From positions 62,001 to 126,000 of the forward strand of contig NZ_CDDD01000101.1 in the NCBI RefSeq assembly GCF_000820165.1: a stretch of 64,000 bases of DNA, given 5' to 3'. Position numbers and translations under genes: made by a program. The DNA is from Aeromonas taiwanensis (GTDB taxonomy: Bacteria; Pseudomonadota; Gammaproteobacteria; Enterobacterales; Aeromonadaceae). Below, in pieces: positions 43,139 through 52,511 of this stretch. The notes beneath the pieces were generated by a model, which was given only the letters and a program-made list of their open reading frames with translations, had not been told where the DNA came from and made no database searches. How positions within the stretch are numbered: position 1 is the first letter of the stretch; each line of letters opens with the position of its first letter.

Positions 43139-43238
43139 GGATAACTCGGGGACAGGATGAATTCCTGCTTGATATACTGGTTTGCGACCGACAGATCAAA
43201 CCCAGAATCGGAAAAGTGACTTTCCGCGGCAGGAATAC

Positions 43239-45614
43239 ATGGATTCAGAACAGCCCCTACACCTGATAGAACAACTCGTCCCCCTGCTTCGGGAAAAGGA
43301 CTTCGACGACATCTTCAACCGCTTGACCCAGAACGAGAATACCAACAGTCGTTTCTTGCTGAAGATGGAGCTCAAGCGCAAGTGTACCCCCTGCCGGCGC
43401 GTGATCGACATGCGCAACGAGCTCGGTGCCCTCTGCCATGTCCACGAGTTCGACGGGGTGATCCACTTCATGCCTGCCGAGGCCATCGAGCTGTTTCAGT
43501 CCCAGTGCTACCTCTACCGGGACAGCTATACCCTGGGGGTCTACGAGACGCTGCAAGCCTGGTACAAGCTCAATCAGGGGCGCAGCGACAACCTCGCCCT
43601 GCCGCTCAACCCAGTTCGCGCCTTCGATGTCAGCGCCATACCCTTCGCCAGCCACTATGGCCGCCAGGAGGAGCGCATGCACTTCAGCTCCCCCATGGTG
43701 CTGCGCCTGGCCAGCGGGGAAAAACTGCAGGCCAAGAGTTCGGACATCTCCCTCGGCGGGATCCGGGTCTCGGTGCCCTATCTGCCCCAATACCAGAGCG
43801 GCGATCAGGTCGACGTCTTCTTCACCGGCCTGGAGCGTGAGCACCCCCACCCCATGCTGCGCCAGCCGATCGGCTACCAGATCCTGGGGGAGGAGCAGAA
43901 AGAGGGCAAATACTGGCTCCGCCTGCTCAAGAGCGGCGACACCCCTGCCTTCGACGACCTCCTGCGCGACTTCATCGAGCGCAACCGAAGCCGTTACCGG
44001 GTCAGCGTCGACTACCTGCTGTCGGCCGCCGTCATCAAGGGGTATGAGCAGTTCTATCTGCCGCGCATGACGGGCATGCCGCTCTTCTTCGGCAAGGGCA
44101 GCACCCCGGCCCTCGAGATCGCCCTGCGCACCGAGAACAACCAGCACATCCTCGAGTACTGGCGCGACGCCAAGAACCGCGACATGCTCGCCACCCTGTT
44201 CACGGCGGCGCGGATGCCCTCCCTGCTGCCGGGCAAGGAGGGGCTGCGCGAAACCCTGATCTACAGCTTCACCCATTCGGTGCGCAGCCACCTCTACTTC
44301 TTCTCCGCCACCCGGGAGGAGCTGGAGCAGAGCGGGCTGACGGCCCTGTTCTTCCAGATAGGCTCCCGCCGCCCCAGCTGGCGAGTCTACAAATTCAGCC
44401 TGGAGGCCTGCACGCTGCACGAAGCCGACCTCGACAGCCAGAAGGGCGGCGCAGGGCACCACCTGCAGGACATGCTGCTACGCGAGCGGCTCGGCCGCCT
44501 GGGCTATGTGGGCATGCTGCAGGAGATCGGGCTCGACACCCAGCGCGACGAATTCCAGTTCGACGCCAGCCAGACCCACAATGCCAACGCCTTGCAGCGC
44601 TTTGGCCACGACATTCATGCCGTCCCCTTCGAGACAGAGACGCTGCACTATGTGCAGCTGCGCAAGGAGGCCCGCTATGTACACAAGACAGCCATAGTGC
44701 TGCGCCACAAGGAGCGCGCCTGGGTCGGCTGGACTCGCGACATCTCGGCCCACGGCATGCAAATCGAGCTGGAGGAGCCCCTCGACGGGGAAAAGGGGGA
44801 CATCATCCGGGTCGCCCTGCCCCGTTTGCAGGATCTCGCCAGGAACATGGATCTGCAGCACCTGCCCTATCGGCTGGTCAGCCTCAATCTGAGCCGTACC
44901 GTGCTGCACCTCTGCATCGAGGGGGAGGCGGAGCGCCACATCGGCCACCAGTTCTTCAGCCTGCTCATCGAGAGCAACCAGAACAAGCTCAAGACCACGG
45001 TGGAGCACAAGCGCTATCGCGGCATGGCCCGTGCCCTGCGCAACCTCTATACCCATCACCTGTTCAATACCCCTATCTATGTGAACAAACTCAAGGCGGC
45101 CCCCAGGCCGGCCGCAGCCGGCCTCTCTTCCCGGCCGCGCAGCCTCTCCCGGCTGCTGCGAAGCTGTGCCGAGCAAGAGGACCAGCTCAACCTCTACCCC
45201 CTTCTCCAGGGGGCGCTGCTCAAGACGCTGCTGCTCGACCCCCTGCGCACCATCGTTCGGGAAGACAAGCCGGAAGAGGAGGAGGTCTACATCGCCAACC
45301 TCCACTCACAGGGCGGCGCCCCCCTGTTTCGCAGCCACCTGGCCAGCAGTTTTGTGTCGGTGGAGCAGAAGCGCCACTTCATCGAACTGGCCCTGCAACA
45401 GGGGGAGTTCTACTCGGTACTGGTCGGCATCTCCCGTACCGGCCGCCCGGATACCAGCTTCATCGCCAACGAGCTCGACTACATCGCCAAGTTCGCCATT
45501 CACAAGGCCAAGAAACTGGAGGAGGAGCTGTGGAGTGTCGTGGGGGTGGTTGAGCTGACCGACACCACCGAGGCCACCCTGTTCCGCCTCGGCATACCGT
45601 CAGGTACGCCTTAG
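43239..45614 (+). CDS. Large protein with two PilZ domains
   Basis: A 791-residue protein. One PilZ motif pair is RQEER (about residue 142) with DISLGG (about 169). The second is RKEAR (about 475) with DISAHG (about 501). Between them lies a conserved-looking region (SRYRVSVDYLLSAAVIKGYEQFYLPRM, near 250-280) of unknown fold. The last 180 residues form another domain (GAPLFRSHLASSFVSVEQ). The ATG at 43239 follows AGGA. Position next to radA matches large PilZ proteins of vibrios. Both motif pairs look competent to bind c-di-GMP. No membrane segment is seen. Confidence 0.85.
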   Translation: MDSEQPLHLIEQLVPLLREKDFDDIFNRLTQNENTNSRFLLKMELKRKCTPCRRVIDMRNELGALCHVHEFDGVIHFMPAEAIELFQSQCYLYRDSYTLGVYETLQAWYKLNQGRSDNLALPLNPVRAFDVSAIPFASHYGRQEERMHFSSPMVLRLASGEKLQAKSSDISLGGIRVSVPYLPQYQSGDQVDVFFTGLEREHPHPMLRQPIGYQILGEEQKEGKYWLRLLKSGDTPAFDDLLRDFIERNRSRYRVSVDYLLSAAVIKGYEQFYLPRMTGMPLFFGKGSTPALEIALRTENNQHILEYWRDAKNRDMLATLFTAARMPSLLPGKEGLRETLIYSFTHSVRSHLYFFSATREELEQSGLTALFFQIGSRRPSWRVYKFSLEACTLHEADLDSQKGGAGHHLQDMLLRERLGRLGYVGMLQEIGLDTQRDEFQFDASQTHNANALQRFGHDIHAVPFETETLHYVQLRKEARYVHKTAIVLRHKERAWVGWTRDISAHGMQIELEEPLDGEKGDIIRVALPRLQDLARNMDLQHLPYRLVSLNLSRTVLHLCIEGEAERHIGHQFFSLLIESNQNKLKTTVEHKRYRGMARALRNLYTHHLFNTPIYVNKLKAAPRPAAAGLSSRPRSLSRLLRSCAEQEDQLNLYPLLQGALLKTLLLDPLRTIVREDKPEEEEVYIANLHSQGGAPLFRSHLASSFVSVEQKRHFIELALQQGEFYSVLVGISRTGRPDTSFIANELDYIAKFAIHKAKKLEEELWSVVGVVELTDTTEATLFRLGIPSGTP

Positions 45615-45637
45615 CCGGTGGAGCCAGGCGCCACAAC

Positions 45638-45668
45638 GAACAACGGGCACCAGAGGTGCCCGTTGTTC
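45638..45668. terminator. Terminator between the large PilZ gene and the hydrolase
   Basis: A 14-bp perfect stem, GAACAACGGGCACC / GGTGCCCGTTGTTC, with an AGA loop. It can serve both convergent transcripts. Confidence 0.85.
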
Positions 45669-45673
45669 GTGTA

Positions 45674-46579
45674 TCACGCCGCCTGGGGATTGCGCAGCCA
45701 GGCGAGGATCTCGGGGAAGTGATCCTCCTGGGCCTGGGGCGCCGTCAGCATGTTGATGTGGTCGTAATCGAGCCGATTGCCGTTGTCCCGTCCGAGGCGG
45801 GTGTGCCGCACGGCCGAGCCCATCTCGTCGCTGAAGCGCCGCACGTCGACGGGATGGCCCAGCACCTTGTCGGCCTTGGCCGAGATCATCCAGAGCGGTG
45901 GCCAGTTGACCCCGGCCGCCGCCTCGTCATAGGCAAAACCATCGAACGGATCCCGCCAGGGGCCGCACTTCACCCAGGGAATGGTCTCCTGCAGATAGCG
46001 CAGGGGCTCGTCGTCGGCCCCGATCTTCAACCTGCGAGCCGCAAGGAAGCCGCTGTGCCGTGCCAGCCAGGGGGCCAGGCGGTTCCAGATCAGATCCACC
46101 TTCAACCAGCGCTCCGGGCTCTGTACCGAGACCCCCCGCTTGGTGCCGAAGAACACCAGGCTCGCGATCTCGTCCGCCAGCGCGGGGAAGCGCACCAGGG
46201 TGGACGCCATGATGACCCCGCCCCAGGAGTGGGCCATCCAGTGCACTCGGGCACCGGCATGGCGGGCAGACACCCAGCGTTGCAGGGCGGGCAGATCCTC
46301 GGTGATGAGCTCATGCTGGCCGTGACCGGCCCGCTCGGCGATGGCCGGGGTGCTCTGCCCCCGGCCACGCAGGTCCGCCACATAGACCTGATAACCGTGC
46401 CGTGCCAGGAAGCAGGCCAGCCCCTTGCCGGACTCGGTGTAGAAGATGCGGCCGTTCTCGATGGCGCCGTGCACCATCAGAATGGGATCCGCGTGCACGG
46501 CCACACCGGGCTGGATATGGCGTACGTGCAGCCGGTGTTCGCCGCAGGGGACGAACAGGGATTGTTGCAACAGTTCCAT
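45674..46579 (-). CDS. Alpha/beta-hydrolase-fold protein
   Basis: A 301-residue hydrolase. The nucleophile elbow is WMAHSWGG near residue 118 (serine in HSWGG). The oxyanion region MVHGAIENGRIF is near residue 36. DLRGRGQSTPAI and a late histidine in LDYDHINMLTAPQAQED complete the triad candidates. GGAGGAG lies 11 bases before the ATG at 46579. It follows serB after 28 bp, probably in one transcript. Substrate unknown; the elbow reads A-H-S-W-G rather than G-H-S-W-G. Confidence 0.85.
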   Translation of the reverse strand: MELLQQSLFVPCGEHRLHVRHIQPGVAVHADPILMVHGAIENGRIFYTESGKGLACFLARHGYQVYVADLRGRGQSTPAIAERAGHGQHELITEDLPALQRWVSARHAGARVHWMAHSWGGVIMASTLVRFPALADEIASLVFFGTKRGVSVQSPERWLKVDLIWNRLAPWLARHSGFLAARRLKIGADDEPLRYLQETIPWVKCGPWRDPFDGFAYDEAAAGVNWPPLWMISAKADKVLGHPVDVRRFSDEMGSAVRHTRLGRDNGNRLDYDHINMLTAPQAQEDHFPEILAWLRNPQAA

Positions 46580-46607
46580 CTTGTTCTCGGCTCCTCCTTG
46601 AGCAGAC

Positions 46608-47612
46608 TCAGCCCCAGCGCAGATCTCGGCAGGCGAGCGCACCGAGCAGACAGAGCACCCCTTCCAGATCGTGGTGATTGAGGGTCGCCGCCGCCTGGGC
46701 GCGCACCAGGGGTTTGGCGTGGATGGCGATGCCAAGACCGGCCACCCCCATCATCTTGAGATCGTTGGCGCCATCGCCGACGGCCACCGTCTGTGCGGCG
46801 GGGATCCCGTGCTCCTCGGCCATGCGCTGCAGCACCTCGGCCTTGACGGCGGCATCGACGATGGCGCCGCTCACCTGGCCAGTCAGCAAGCCCCCTTCCA
46901 CCGCCAGCTCATTGGCGAAGATGGCGTCCAGACCCAGTGCCCGCTGCAATGCCCCGGCAAAACGGGTGAAGCCGCCCGATGCGATGGCCACCTTCCAGCC
47001 GGCCTCTTTGAGGGTATCGACCATCAGCTGCAGGCCCGGCATCCAGGGCATGTCGGCCGCCACCTCGTCGAGGATGGTGACAGGCGCCCCTTCCAGCAGG
47101 GCGACTCTGGCCCGCAGGCTGTCGGCGAACTCCAGCTTGCCCTGCATGGCAGCCGCCGTGACGGCCGCCACCTGCTCACCGACGCCAGCCAGCCGTGCGA
47201 TCTCGTCGATGCATTCGATCCGGATGGCGGTGGAATCCATGTCCATCACCAGCAGGCCTGGCTCACTCAGGGTGGGCAGGGCGGCCAGATGGCAGAGATC
47301 GATGTCCCACTCCTGACTCTTCAGGGCCTGCACCAGCTCGGGAGAGAAACGGTCCGTCCCGAGCAGCAGCAGGGGAATGCCGGCCTGCCCCCCCACGGGA
47401 TAGAGGCTCGCCGCCATGTCATGACTGGCCAGCAGGCCGGCCAGGCGGGCCAGATGACCGGCCTCCAGCCCCTTGCCAAACAGGACGATCCAGGCACCGT
47501 CATGGGCACTGGCCGCCGGCAGCAAGGCTTCGGGAGTGAGCTGCCAGCAGGGGGCGCTGCACAGGGCGGTGGACCAGTCGTGCAGGGAACGGGGGAGTTG
47601 GGACAACAACAT
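46608..47612 (-). CDS. serB: SerB, phosphoserine phosphatase
   Basis: A 334-residue HAD-family enzyme, last step of serine synthesis. The catalytic motif is LLVMDMDSTAIRIECIDEIARLAG near residue 125. IASGGFTRF and VAVGDGANDLKMMGVAGLGIA give motifs II and III. The first 110 residues form a diverged ACT-like N-terminal domain. The start is taken at 47612; upstream ATGs exist in frame but lack better signals. It is divergent from ytjB, as in E. coli. Confidence 0.95.
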   Translation of the reverse strand: MLLSQLPRSLHDWSTALCSAPCWQLTPEALLPAASAHDGAWIVLFGKGLEAGHLARLAGLLASHDMAASLYPVGGQAGIPLLLLGTDRFSPELVQALKSQEWDIDLCHLAALPTLSEPGLLVMDMDSTAIRIECIDEIARLAGVGEQVAAVTAAAMQGKLEFADSLRARVALLEGAPVTILDEVAADMPWMPGLQLMVDTLKEAGWKVAIASGGFTRFAGALQRALGLDAIFANELAVEGGLLTGQVSGAIVDAAVKAEVLQRMAEEHGIPAAQTVAVGDGANDLKMMGVAGLGIAIHAKPLVRAQAAATLNHHDLEGVLCLLGALACRDLRWG

Positions 47613-47762
47613 AAGAGAGACGCCTTCCTTGGAAATCATGGGGTTCATCATGCCGACCCAGAGTAGCGTATTGCTTTTTGTACAGGCAAGCGCCAAGATC
47701 CCGCGTGCCGGGCGGGCAAGCCGTCCGCCTTCCTAGTTCATCCATCACCAGAGGCCTGCGCC

Positions 47763-48380
47763 GTGCGTCACCTTCCCATCAAACGAGTCATCAGCCTGGC
47801 GGCGGGGATCCTGCTCGGTCTCTGGGTGCTGGTGCTGCTCATTCACATGCAGGGAGAGAGTCAGGCCGCGCTGCACAGTGCTGCGCGGGAGCGGGCCCAG
47901 GCACTGGTCGCCTATGCCGCCCGTGACATGAGGCGCTGGATCAAGGAAGACAAGGAGAGCGAGCTGGAGAGGCTGGCCCAGGATCTGGCTGCCGAGCCCG
48001 ACATCCTGGATGTCACCCTGTATGACGCCCGCGGCATTCCCCTCGCCCAGTCGGACAAGGCCGTGCCCCTGGACAGCCTGCTGCCCATCGGCACCGACAA
48101 CAAGTCCCTGCCGGAACAGGGCAAGGGGCGCGTCCAGTTCGTGCAGGAGATCCTGGAGGGGAACCTGACCCTGGGCTACCTGAGGATCACCCTGGAAGAG
48201 CAGAAGCTGCTGGCTGCGCAGGATACCCACCTCAAGGTGAATCAGGAGAAGCAGCGCCTGATGCTGCTCGTCATGTTGCTTGCCGGCCTGCTCATCTCCT
48301 ACGGGGTGCGCCGCAACTACGTGCGGGTTCGCAAGCACAAGAAGCAGAGCAAGCCGGTCACACCGCAAGAAGGGGGGTAG
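47763..48380 (+). CDS. ytjB: YtjB/Smp-family membrane protein
   Basis: A 205-residue protein with one hydrophobic segment near the N terminus (about residues 8-28) and another near 168-182. An extracytoplasmic domain lies between them: RDMRRWIKEDKESELERLAQDLAAEPDILDVTLYDARG. Its two-helix membrane plan and position beside serB match E. coli Smp (YtjB, 214). The start is a GTG at 47763 after AGAGG. The C terminus is basic (RVRKHKKQSK). Function unknown. Confidence 0.88.
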   Translation: MRHLPIKRVISLAAGILLGLWVLVLLIHMQGESQAALHSAARERAQALVAYAARDMRRWIKEDKESELERLAQDLAAEPDILDVTLYDARGIPLAQSDKAVPLDSLLPIGTDNKSLPEQGKGRVQFVQEILEGNLTLGYLRITLEEQKLLAAQDTHLKVNQEKQRLMLLVMLLAGLLISYGVRRNYVRVRKHKKQSKPVTPQEGG

Positions 48381-48435
48381 ATCGCGCCAGCCCGCTTGTA
48401 TATAACTCTGACAGGATGACTGGCAGGAGAGCCAC

Positions 48436-50682
48436 ATGATTGCCCCCCCCTTGCCGCTGGACGAGCACAGCAGACTGGAGCGACTGCGCGTCCTCGGCCT
48501 GCTCGACCGCGAGCCCATCGACCAGCTGGATCGCCTCACCCGGCTCATCACCCGCCATTTCTCGCTGCCCATCGCCATGGTCTCCCTGACCGACGTGAAC
48601 CGGCAGTGGTTTCTCGCCCGCACCGGCGTCGCACTGTGCGAGATCAGCCGGGAACACTCCTTCTGCGGCCACGCCATCCTGCGCCCCGACATCATGCAGG
48701 TGCCGGATGCCAGGCTTGACCCGCGCTTTGCCGACAACCCGCTGGTGACGGACGAGCCCCGCGTGGTCTTCTATGCGGGCCGACCGCTGCGGGCACTGGA
48801 TGGCGTGGTGCTCGGTACCCTCTGCCTGGTGGATCATGCACCGCGCCACCTCGACGAGGAAGACTGCCGCGATCTCGACGACTTCGGCCACCTGGTGGAG
48901 AGCACACTGCACGATCTGGAGCGACGCCATCAGGTACGCAGCCTCAACCAGGTGCTGGAGGACAAGGACCACCTTTTCACCCTCACCTTCAATCAGGCGT
49001 CGGTGGGCATGGCCCTTTCTTCGGTCGAAGGACGGTGGCTACGGGCCAACCCGGGGCTGGAACGGCTGCTCGGATACAGCGAACAGGAGATGCTCAGCCG
49101 CACCTGGCACGCCATGACCCACCCCGAGGATCTGCCGAGGGAGCTCGCCCTGTTCACTGCACTCCTCGCAGGGCAGCGCCAGGAGTATCGCCTGGAGAAG
49201 CGGATGATCCGGGCCGATGGCAGCCTCTGCTGGGTGCAGCTCAGCGTGACCCTGTGCCAGAACCATACCATGGCCCCCCACATGATCGCCGTGTTCGCCG
49301 ACCTCACGGAGCGCAAGCAGGTCGAAGCCGAGCTGCTGCAACTACAGCAGGGGCTCGAGCAGCAGGTGCGCGAACGCACCCGCGAGCTGTCGAGCACGGT
49401 GGAGCAGCTGCATCGTGAGATGCAGGAGCGCGGCACCGTGCAGCAGCGCCTGTGGCAGGAGCAGCGCCGGCTGCAACACATGCTGGAGCACACCAGCAAC
49501 GCCTTCCTCGAACTCGACGAGACGCTGGTCATCACCGGCTGGAACCCGGCCTCCACCACCCTGCTCGGCTGGCATCCCGAGGAGATGCTGGGGCGCCCCC
49601 TGCCCGCCCTGCTCGGCAACGAGCACCCTCTGCTGGCTCATTTGACCCATTCCCAGACCACGCCTCGCCGTCTCGAGTGCGACATAGGTACGCGCGCCGG
49701 CCGCCACATCCCGGTCGAGGTGATCGCCGAGCGCTACCAGTTCGACGGCAAGGTGCGCCTCGCCCTGTTCCTGCACGACATCAGCGCACGGCGCCAGGTG
49801 CTGGCCGAAATCGAGCGCGGGCGAGCCCGGCTGCGGGCCATCACCGACGGCCTGCCGGTCACCATCAGCATGGTCTCCCCCGAGGGGCGCTACCTGTTTG
49901 CCAACCGGGCCTACTGCCGCTACTTCGGGCTGGATCCCGAGCGGATGCGGGAGATGAGCGTGCGGGACGTCATCGGCGAGGAGGCCTATGATCGGGCCAT
50001 CACTCACCTGGCGCGGGCCGTGGCGGGCGAGCAGGTGAGCTTTGAGAACCGTTTCGAACTGCCCATCGGGCGCCGCGACCTCAGGATCACCATGATCCCG
50101 AGTCGTGGCGACGAGCCCGGGGTCTACATCCTCGGCAGCGACATCACCGAGTACAAGGCACTGCAAGACCAGCTGGAGCACGAGGCGGCCCATGACCCCC
50201 TCACCGGCCTGCCCAACCGGCGCGCCTTCACCCTGCGCCTCTCCCGTGAGCTGGAACGGGTGCATCAGAACGCCGAGCCCCTGGGCCTGCTGTTCCTCGA
50301 CCTCGACGGCTTCAAGGGGATCAATGATCGCCTCGGCCACCACGTCGGCGATGCCCTGTTGCAACGCTTCGCCGAGGTGCTCGCGGCCGAGGTGCGCCCT
50401 GGCGACATGGTGGCGCGCCTCGCCGGTGACGAGTTCACCATCATACTGCCCGCCCTGCGCCAGCCAGAGCTGGAGCTGCCCGCCCTGTGCGAGCGCCTGC
50501 TGGCAGCCATGGCCGTGCCCGCCGACGTGGCCGGCCACCCGCTGCCCCTCGCCGGCAGCATAGGTGGCGCCCTCTGCCGTTCCGGCCAGTACTGCCACAT
50601 CGACGATCTGCTGCACCGGGCCGACAGCGCCATGTACCGGGCCAAGCAGGCTGGCAAGGGGCGCTTTGCCCTCGAGCTGTGA
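48436..50682 (+). CDS. GAF-PAS-PAS-PAS-GGDEF diguanylate cyclase
   Basis: A 748-residue cytoplasmic sensor. A GAF domain spans about residues 10-160 (ISREHSFCGHAIL near 75). PAS domains follow at about 180-290, 345-455 and 460-575, with a coiled coil at about 290-345. The GGDEF domain runs from about 580 with DPLTGLPNRRAF. Its active loop reads AGDEF (663-667), a common working variant. The inhibitory I-site RPGD lies five residues upstream. No EAL or HD-GYP domain. It follows ytjB by 55 bp. Product would be c-di-GMP, linking to the PilZ proteins nearby. Confidence 0.9.
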   Translation: MIAPPLPLDEHSRLERLRVLGLLDREPIDQLDRLTRLITRHFSLPIAMVSLTDVNRQWFLARTGVALCEISREHSFCGHAILRPDIMQVPDARLDPRFADNPLVTDEPRVVFYAGRPLRALDGVVLGTLCLVDHAPRHLDEEDCRDLDDFGHLVESTLHDLERRHQVRSLNQVLEDKDHLFTLTFNQASVGMALSSVEGRWLRANPGLERLLGYSEQEMLSRTWHAMTHPEDLPRELALFTALLAGQRQEYRLEKRMIRADGSLCWVQLSVTLCQNHTMAPHMIAVFADLTERKQVEAELLQLQQGLEQQVRERTRELSSTVEQLHREMQERGTVQQRLWQEQRRLQHMLEHTSNAFLELDETLVITGWNPASTTLLGWHPEEMLGRPLPALLGNEHPLLAHLTHSQTTPRRLECDIGTRAGRHIPVEVIAERYQFDGKVRLALFLHDISARRQVLAEIERGRARLRAITDGLPVTISMVSPEGRYLFANRAYCRYFGLDPERMREMSVRDVIGEEAYDRAITHLARAVAGEQVSFENRFELPIGRRDLRITMIPSRGDEPGVYILGSDITEYKALQDQLEHEAAHDPLTGLPNRRAFTLRLSRELERVHQNAEPLGLLFLDLDGFKGINDRLGHHVGDALLQRFAEVLAAEVRPGDMVARLAGDEFTIILPALRQPELELPALCERLLAAMAVPADVAGHPLPLAGSIGGALCRSGQYCHIDDLLHRADSAMYRAKQAGKGRFALEL

Positions 50683-50720
50683 CCGACATGCCAGGGCGCT
50701 GACTGACAGACATCAAGAAA

Positions 50721-50743
50721 CAGGGAGGCGTGATGCCTCCCTG
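50721..50743. terminator. Hairpin between the diguanylate cyclase and the convergent secreted-protein gene
   Basis: CAGGGAGGC-GTGAT-GCCTCCCTG. Weak T tract on the plus strand; TTTCTT on the minus strand. Confidence 0.6.
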
Positions 50744-50768
50744 CTCGTTTCCCCGCCCCGAGATTTTC

Positions 50769-51587
50769 TCAGTCCGAGACGATCTCCCAGGAACCGTCCG
50801 CGTTCTGGCAAGCGGTACCGAACGCATCCTCCTTTTTGCCCCCGACATTGACGGTCTGCTGGAATTCACGGCAGTAACGACCGTTGTTGCTGGTGCCTTC
50901 CCGCACCGCCGTCACCGAACCGTTGGCATTGCCGTCGCTCCAGGTGATGGGATCGTTCAGGGGAGCCGTGGTTGCCCTGACCTGGGCGCTCTCGTGTTCA
51001 CGCTGCTGCGCTTCATTCAGGTTGTCGAGGATCTTCAGGGTGATGGCGGTGAAGGCCAGCCATTTCCAGGCATCGTTGTCGTCGTAGTAGTTGCCATAGC
51101 CCCCGTACCAGTGGCCATAGGGGCGCACCACCACCACGTCGTGATAGACCCGGCGCCGGTTGGGGGGAACGACGATGTGGTTGTGCCGATTGTTGATGAT
51201 CACGTTATTGCCATGGATGTCGCGACTGTTGTCAAACTTGCGGTGATCGTCGATGTGACGATTCTTGATCTGGTTGCCATCCACATGACGATTCTGAACA
51301 TGCAACTGACGGTCGCTCGAATGAACCGGGCGGGTCGCCTTGTCCCGCGCCCGCACGTTGCCCCAGCCCTCCTTGAACTTGACCGACTCCCGATTGACCT
51401 GGCGCGGCGCGGTATGCTGGCGCACCGCCTTGGGCTGGACCGGTTTGTGCTGTACCGGCCTGTGCTGTGGGACCCTGTGTTGCGTCGCCCTCTGCTGGAG
51501 CCTGCCCTCCGCCGCCGCCACCTCCTGCCAGCCCATGGGCACCAGCAGGATGAGCAGCAGCGGGGTCAAAATATGTATTCGTTTCAT
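50769..51587 (-). CDS. Exported His-rich protein with a C-terminal surface-antigen-like domain
   Basis: A 272-residue exported protein. A signal peptide (first about 25 residues) is followed by a His/Gln/Pro/Arg-rich stretch (QHRPVQHKPVQPKAVRQ). Next comes an Asn/His-rich region (NRHVDGNQIKNRHIDDH, about 105-145) and VVVRPYGHWYGGYGNYYDD. The C terminus (NNGRYCREFQQTV, then CQNADGSWEIV) resembles the 17-kDa surface-antigen domain. Two cysteines there may pair. The ATG at 51587 is chosen over a GTG upstream. The His-rich part could bind metal; this is conjecture. Confidence 0.75.
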   Translation of the reverse strand: MKRIHILTPLLLILLVPMGWQEVAAAEGRLQQRATQHRVPQHRPVQHKPVQPKAVRQHTAPRQVNRESVKFKEGWGNVRARDKATRPVHSSDRQLHVQNRHVDGNQIKNRHIDDHRKFDNSRDIHGNNVIINNRHNHIVVPPNRRRVYHDVVVVRPYGHWYGGYGNYYDDNDAWKWLAFTAITLKILDNLNEAQQREHESAQVRATTAPLNDPITWSDGNANGSVTAVREGTSNNGRYCREFQQTVNVGGKKEDAFGTACQNADGSWEIVSD

Positions 51588-51661
51588 GGTGTCAGCCTCG
51601 TGAGGAGTTGCCCGAAAGTATAGACAGCGCAACCTGGCTGCCACGGACTCTCACGAGGAAT

Positions 51662-51691
51662 AAAAAAACGGCGACCCGAGGTCGCCGTTTT
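51662..51691. terminator. Terminator after deoD
   Basis: ACGGCGACC-CGA-GGTCGCCGT with seven A on the left, giving a U7 tail for the minus-strand deo transcript. Confidence 0.92.
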
Positions 51692-51714
51692 GCGTGAATA
51701 CCGATGTGGCGGGA

Positions 51715-52431
51715 TCAGTTGTCGCCCAGCAGCACGGAGTCCAGCGCGATTTCGATCATGTCGTTGAAGGTCAGCTGACGCTCTTCGGAGGTGGTCTGCT
51801 CACCGGTACGGATATGGTCGGAAACGGTGCAAATGGTCAGCGCCTTGGCACCGTACTCGGCGGCCACGCCGTAGATACCGGCGGCTTCCATCTCGACACC
51901 CAGGATGCCGTACTTTTCCATGACGTCGAACATGGAGGGATCCGGGGTGTAGAACAGGTCGGCGGAGAAGATGTTGCCCACGCGCACGGCGACGCCCTTG
52001 TTCTTGGCGGCTTGCACGGCATTGGCCACCAGGTCGAAGTCGGCGATGGCGGCGAAGTCGTGATCCTTGAAGCGCAGGCGGTTCACCTTGGAGTCGGTGC
52101 AGGCACCCATGCCGATCACCACGTCACGCAGTTTCACGTCTTCACGCACGGCACCGCAGGAGCCCACGCGGATCAGGGTCTTCACGCCGTAGTCGGTGAT
52201 CAGCTCTTTTGCGTAGATGGAGCAGGACGGGATACCCATGCCGTGGCCCATGACGGAGATGCGACGGCCCTTGTAGGTGCCGGTGAAGCCGTACATGTTG
52301 CGCACGTCGCACACCTGCTCGACGTTCTCCAAGAAGGTCTCGGCGATGTACTTGGCACGCAGGGGGTCACCCGGCATCAGCACGGTATCAGCAAAGGCGC
52401 CATCTTTCGCATTGATATGAGGAGTTGCCAT
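51715..52431 (-). CDS. deoD: DeoD, purine nucleoside phosphorylase
   Basis: A 238-residue hexameric enzyme converting purine nucleosides and phosphate to base and ribose-1-phosphate. [30 protein letters not shown] at the N terminus, [16 protein letters not shown], and [12 protein letters not shown] with the purine-pocket glutamate are typical. Last gene of deoCABD, 80 bp after deoB, with a GCCCGCC / GGCGGGC hairpin in that gap. Confidence 0.97.
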   Translation of the reverse strand: MATPHINAKDGAFADTVLMPGDPLRAKYIAETFLENVEQVCDVRNMYGFTGTYKGRRISVMGHGMGIPSCSIYAKELITDYGVKTLIRVGSCGAVREDVKLRDVVIGMGACTDSKVNRLRFKDHDFAAIADFDLVANAVQAAKNKGVAVRVGNIFSADLFYTPDPSMFDVMEKYGILGVEMEAAGIYGVAAEYGAKALTICTVSDHIRTGEQTTSEERQLTFNDMIEIALDSVLLGDN

Positions 52432-52511
52432 TCTCTTTATTCCTTCACACTAGGTTGAGTTTTATTGTCTTTATTGGGTTGCCCGCCACCTCGCGGCGGC
52501 GGGCCGGTACA

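Noticed and set aside
41747-43144. 465-codon plus-strand frame over radA
   Set aside because: Shadow; RadA on the minus strand is unambiguous.
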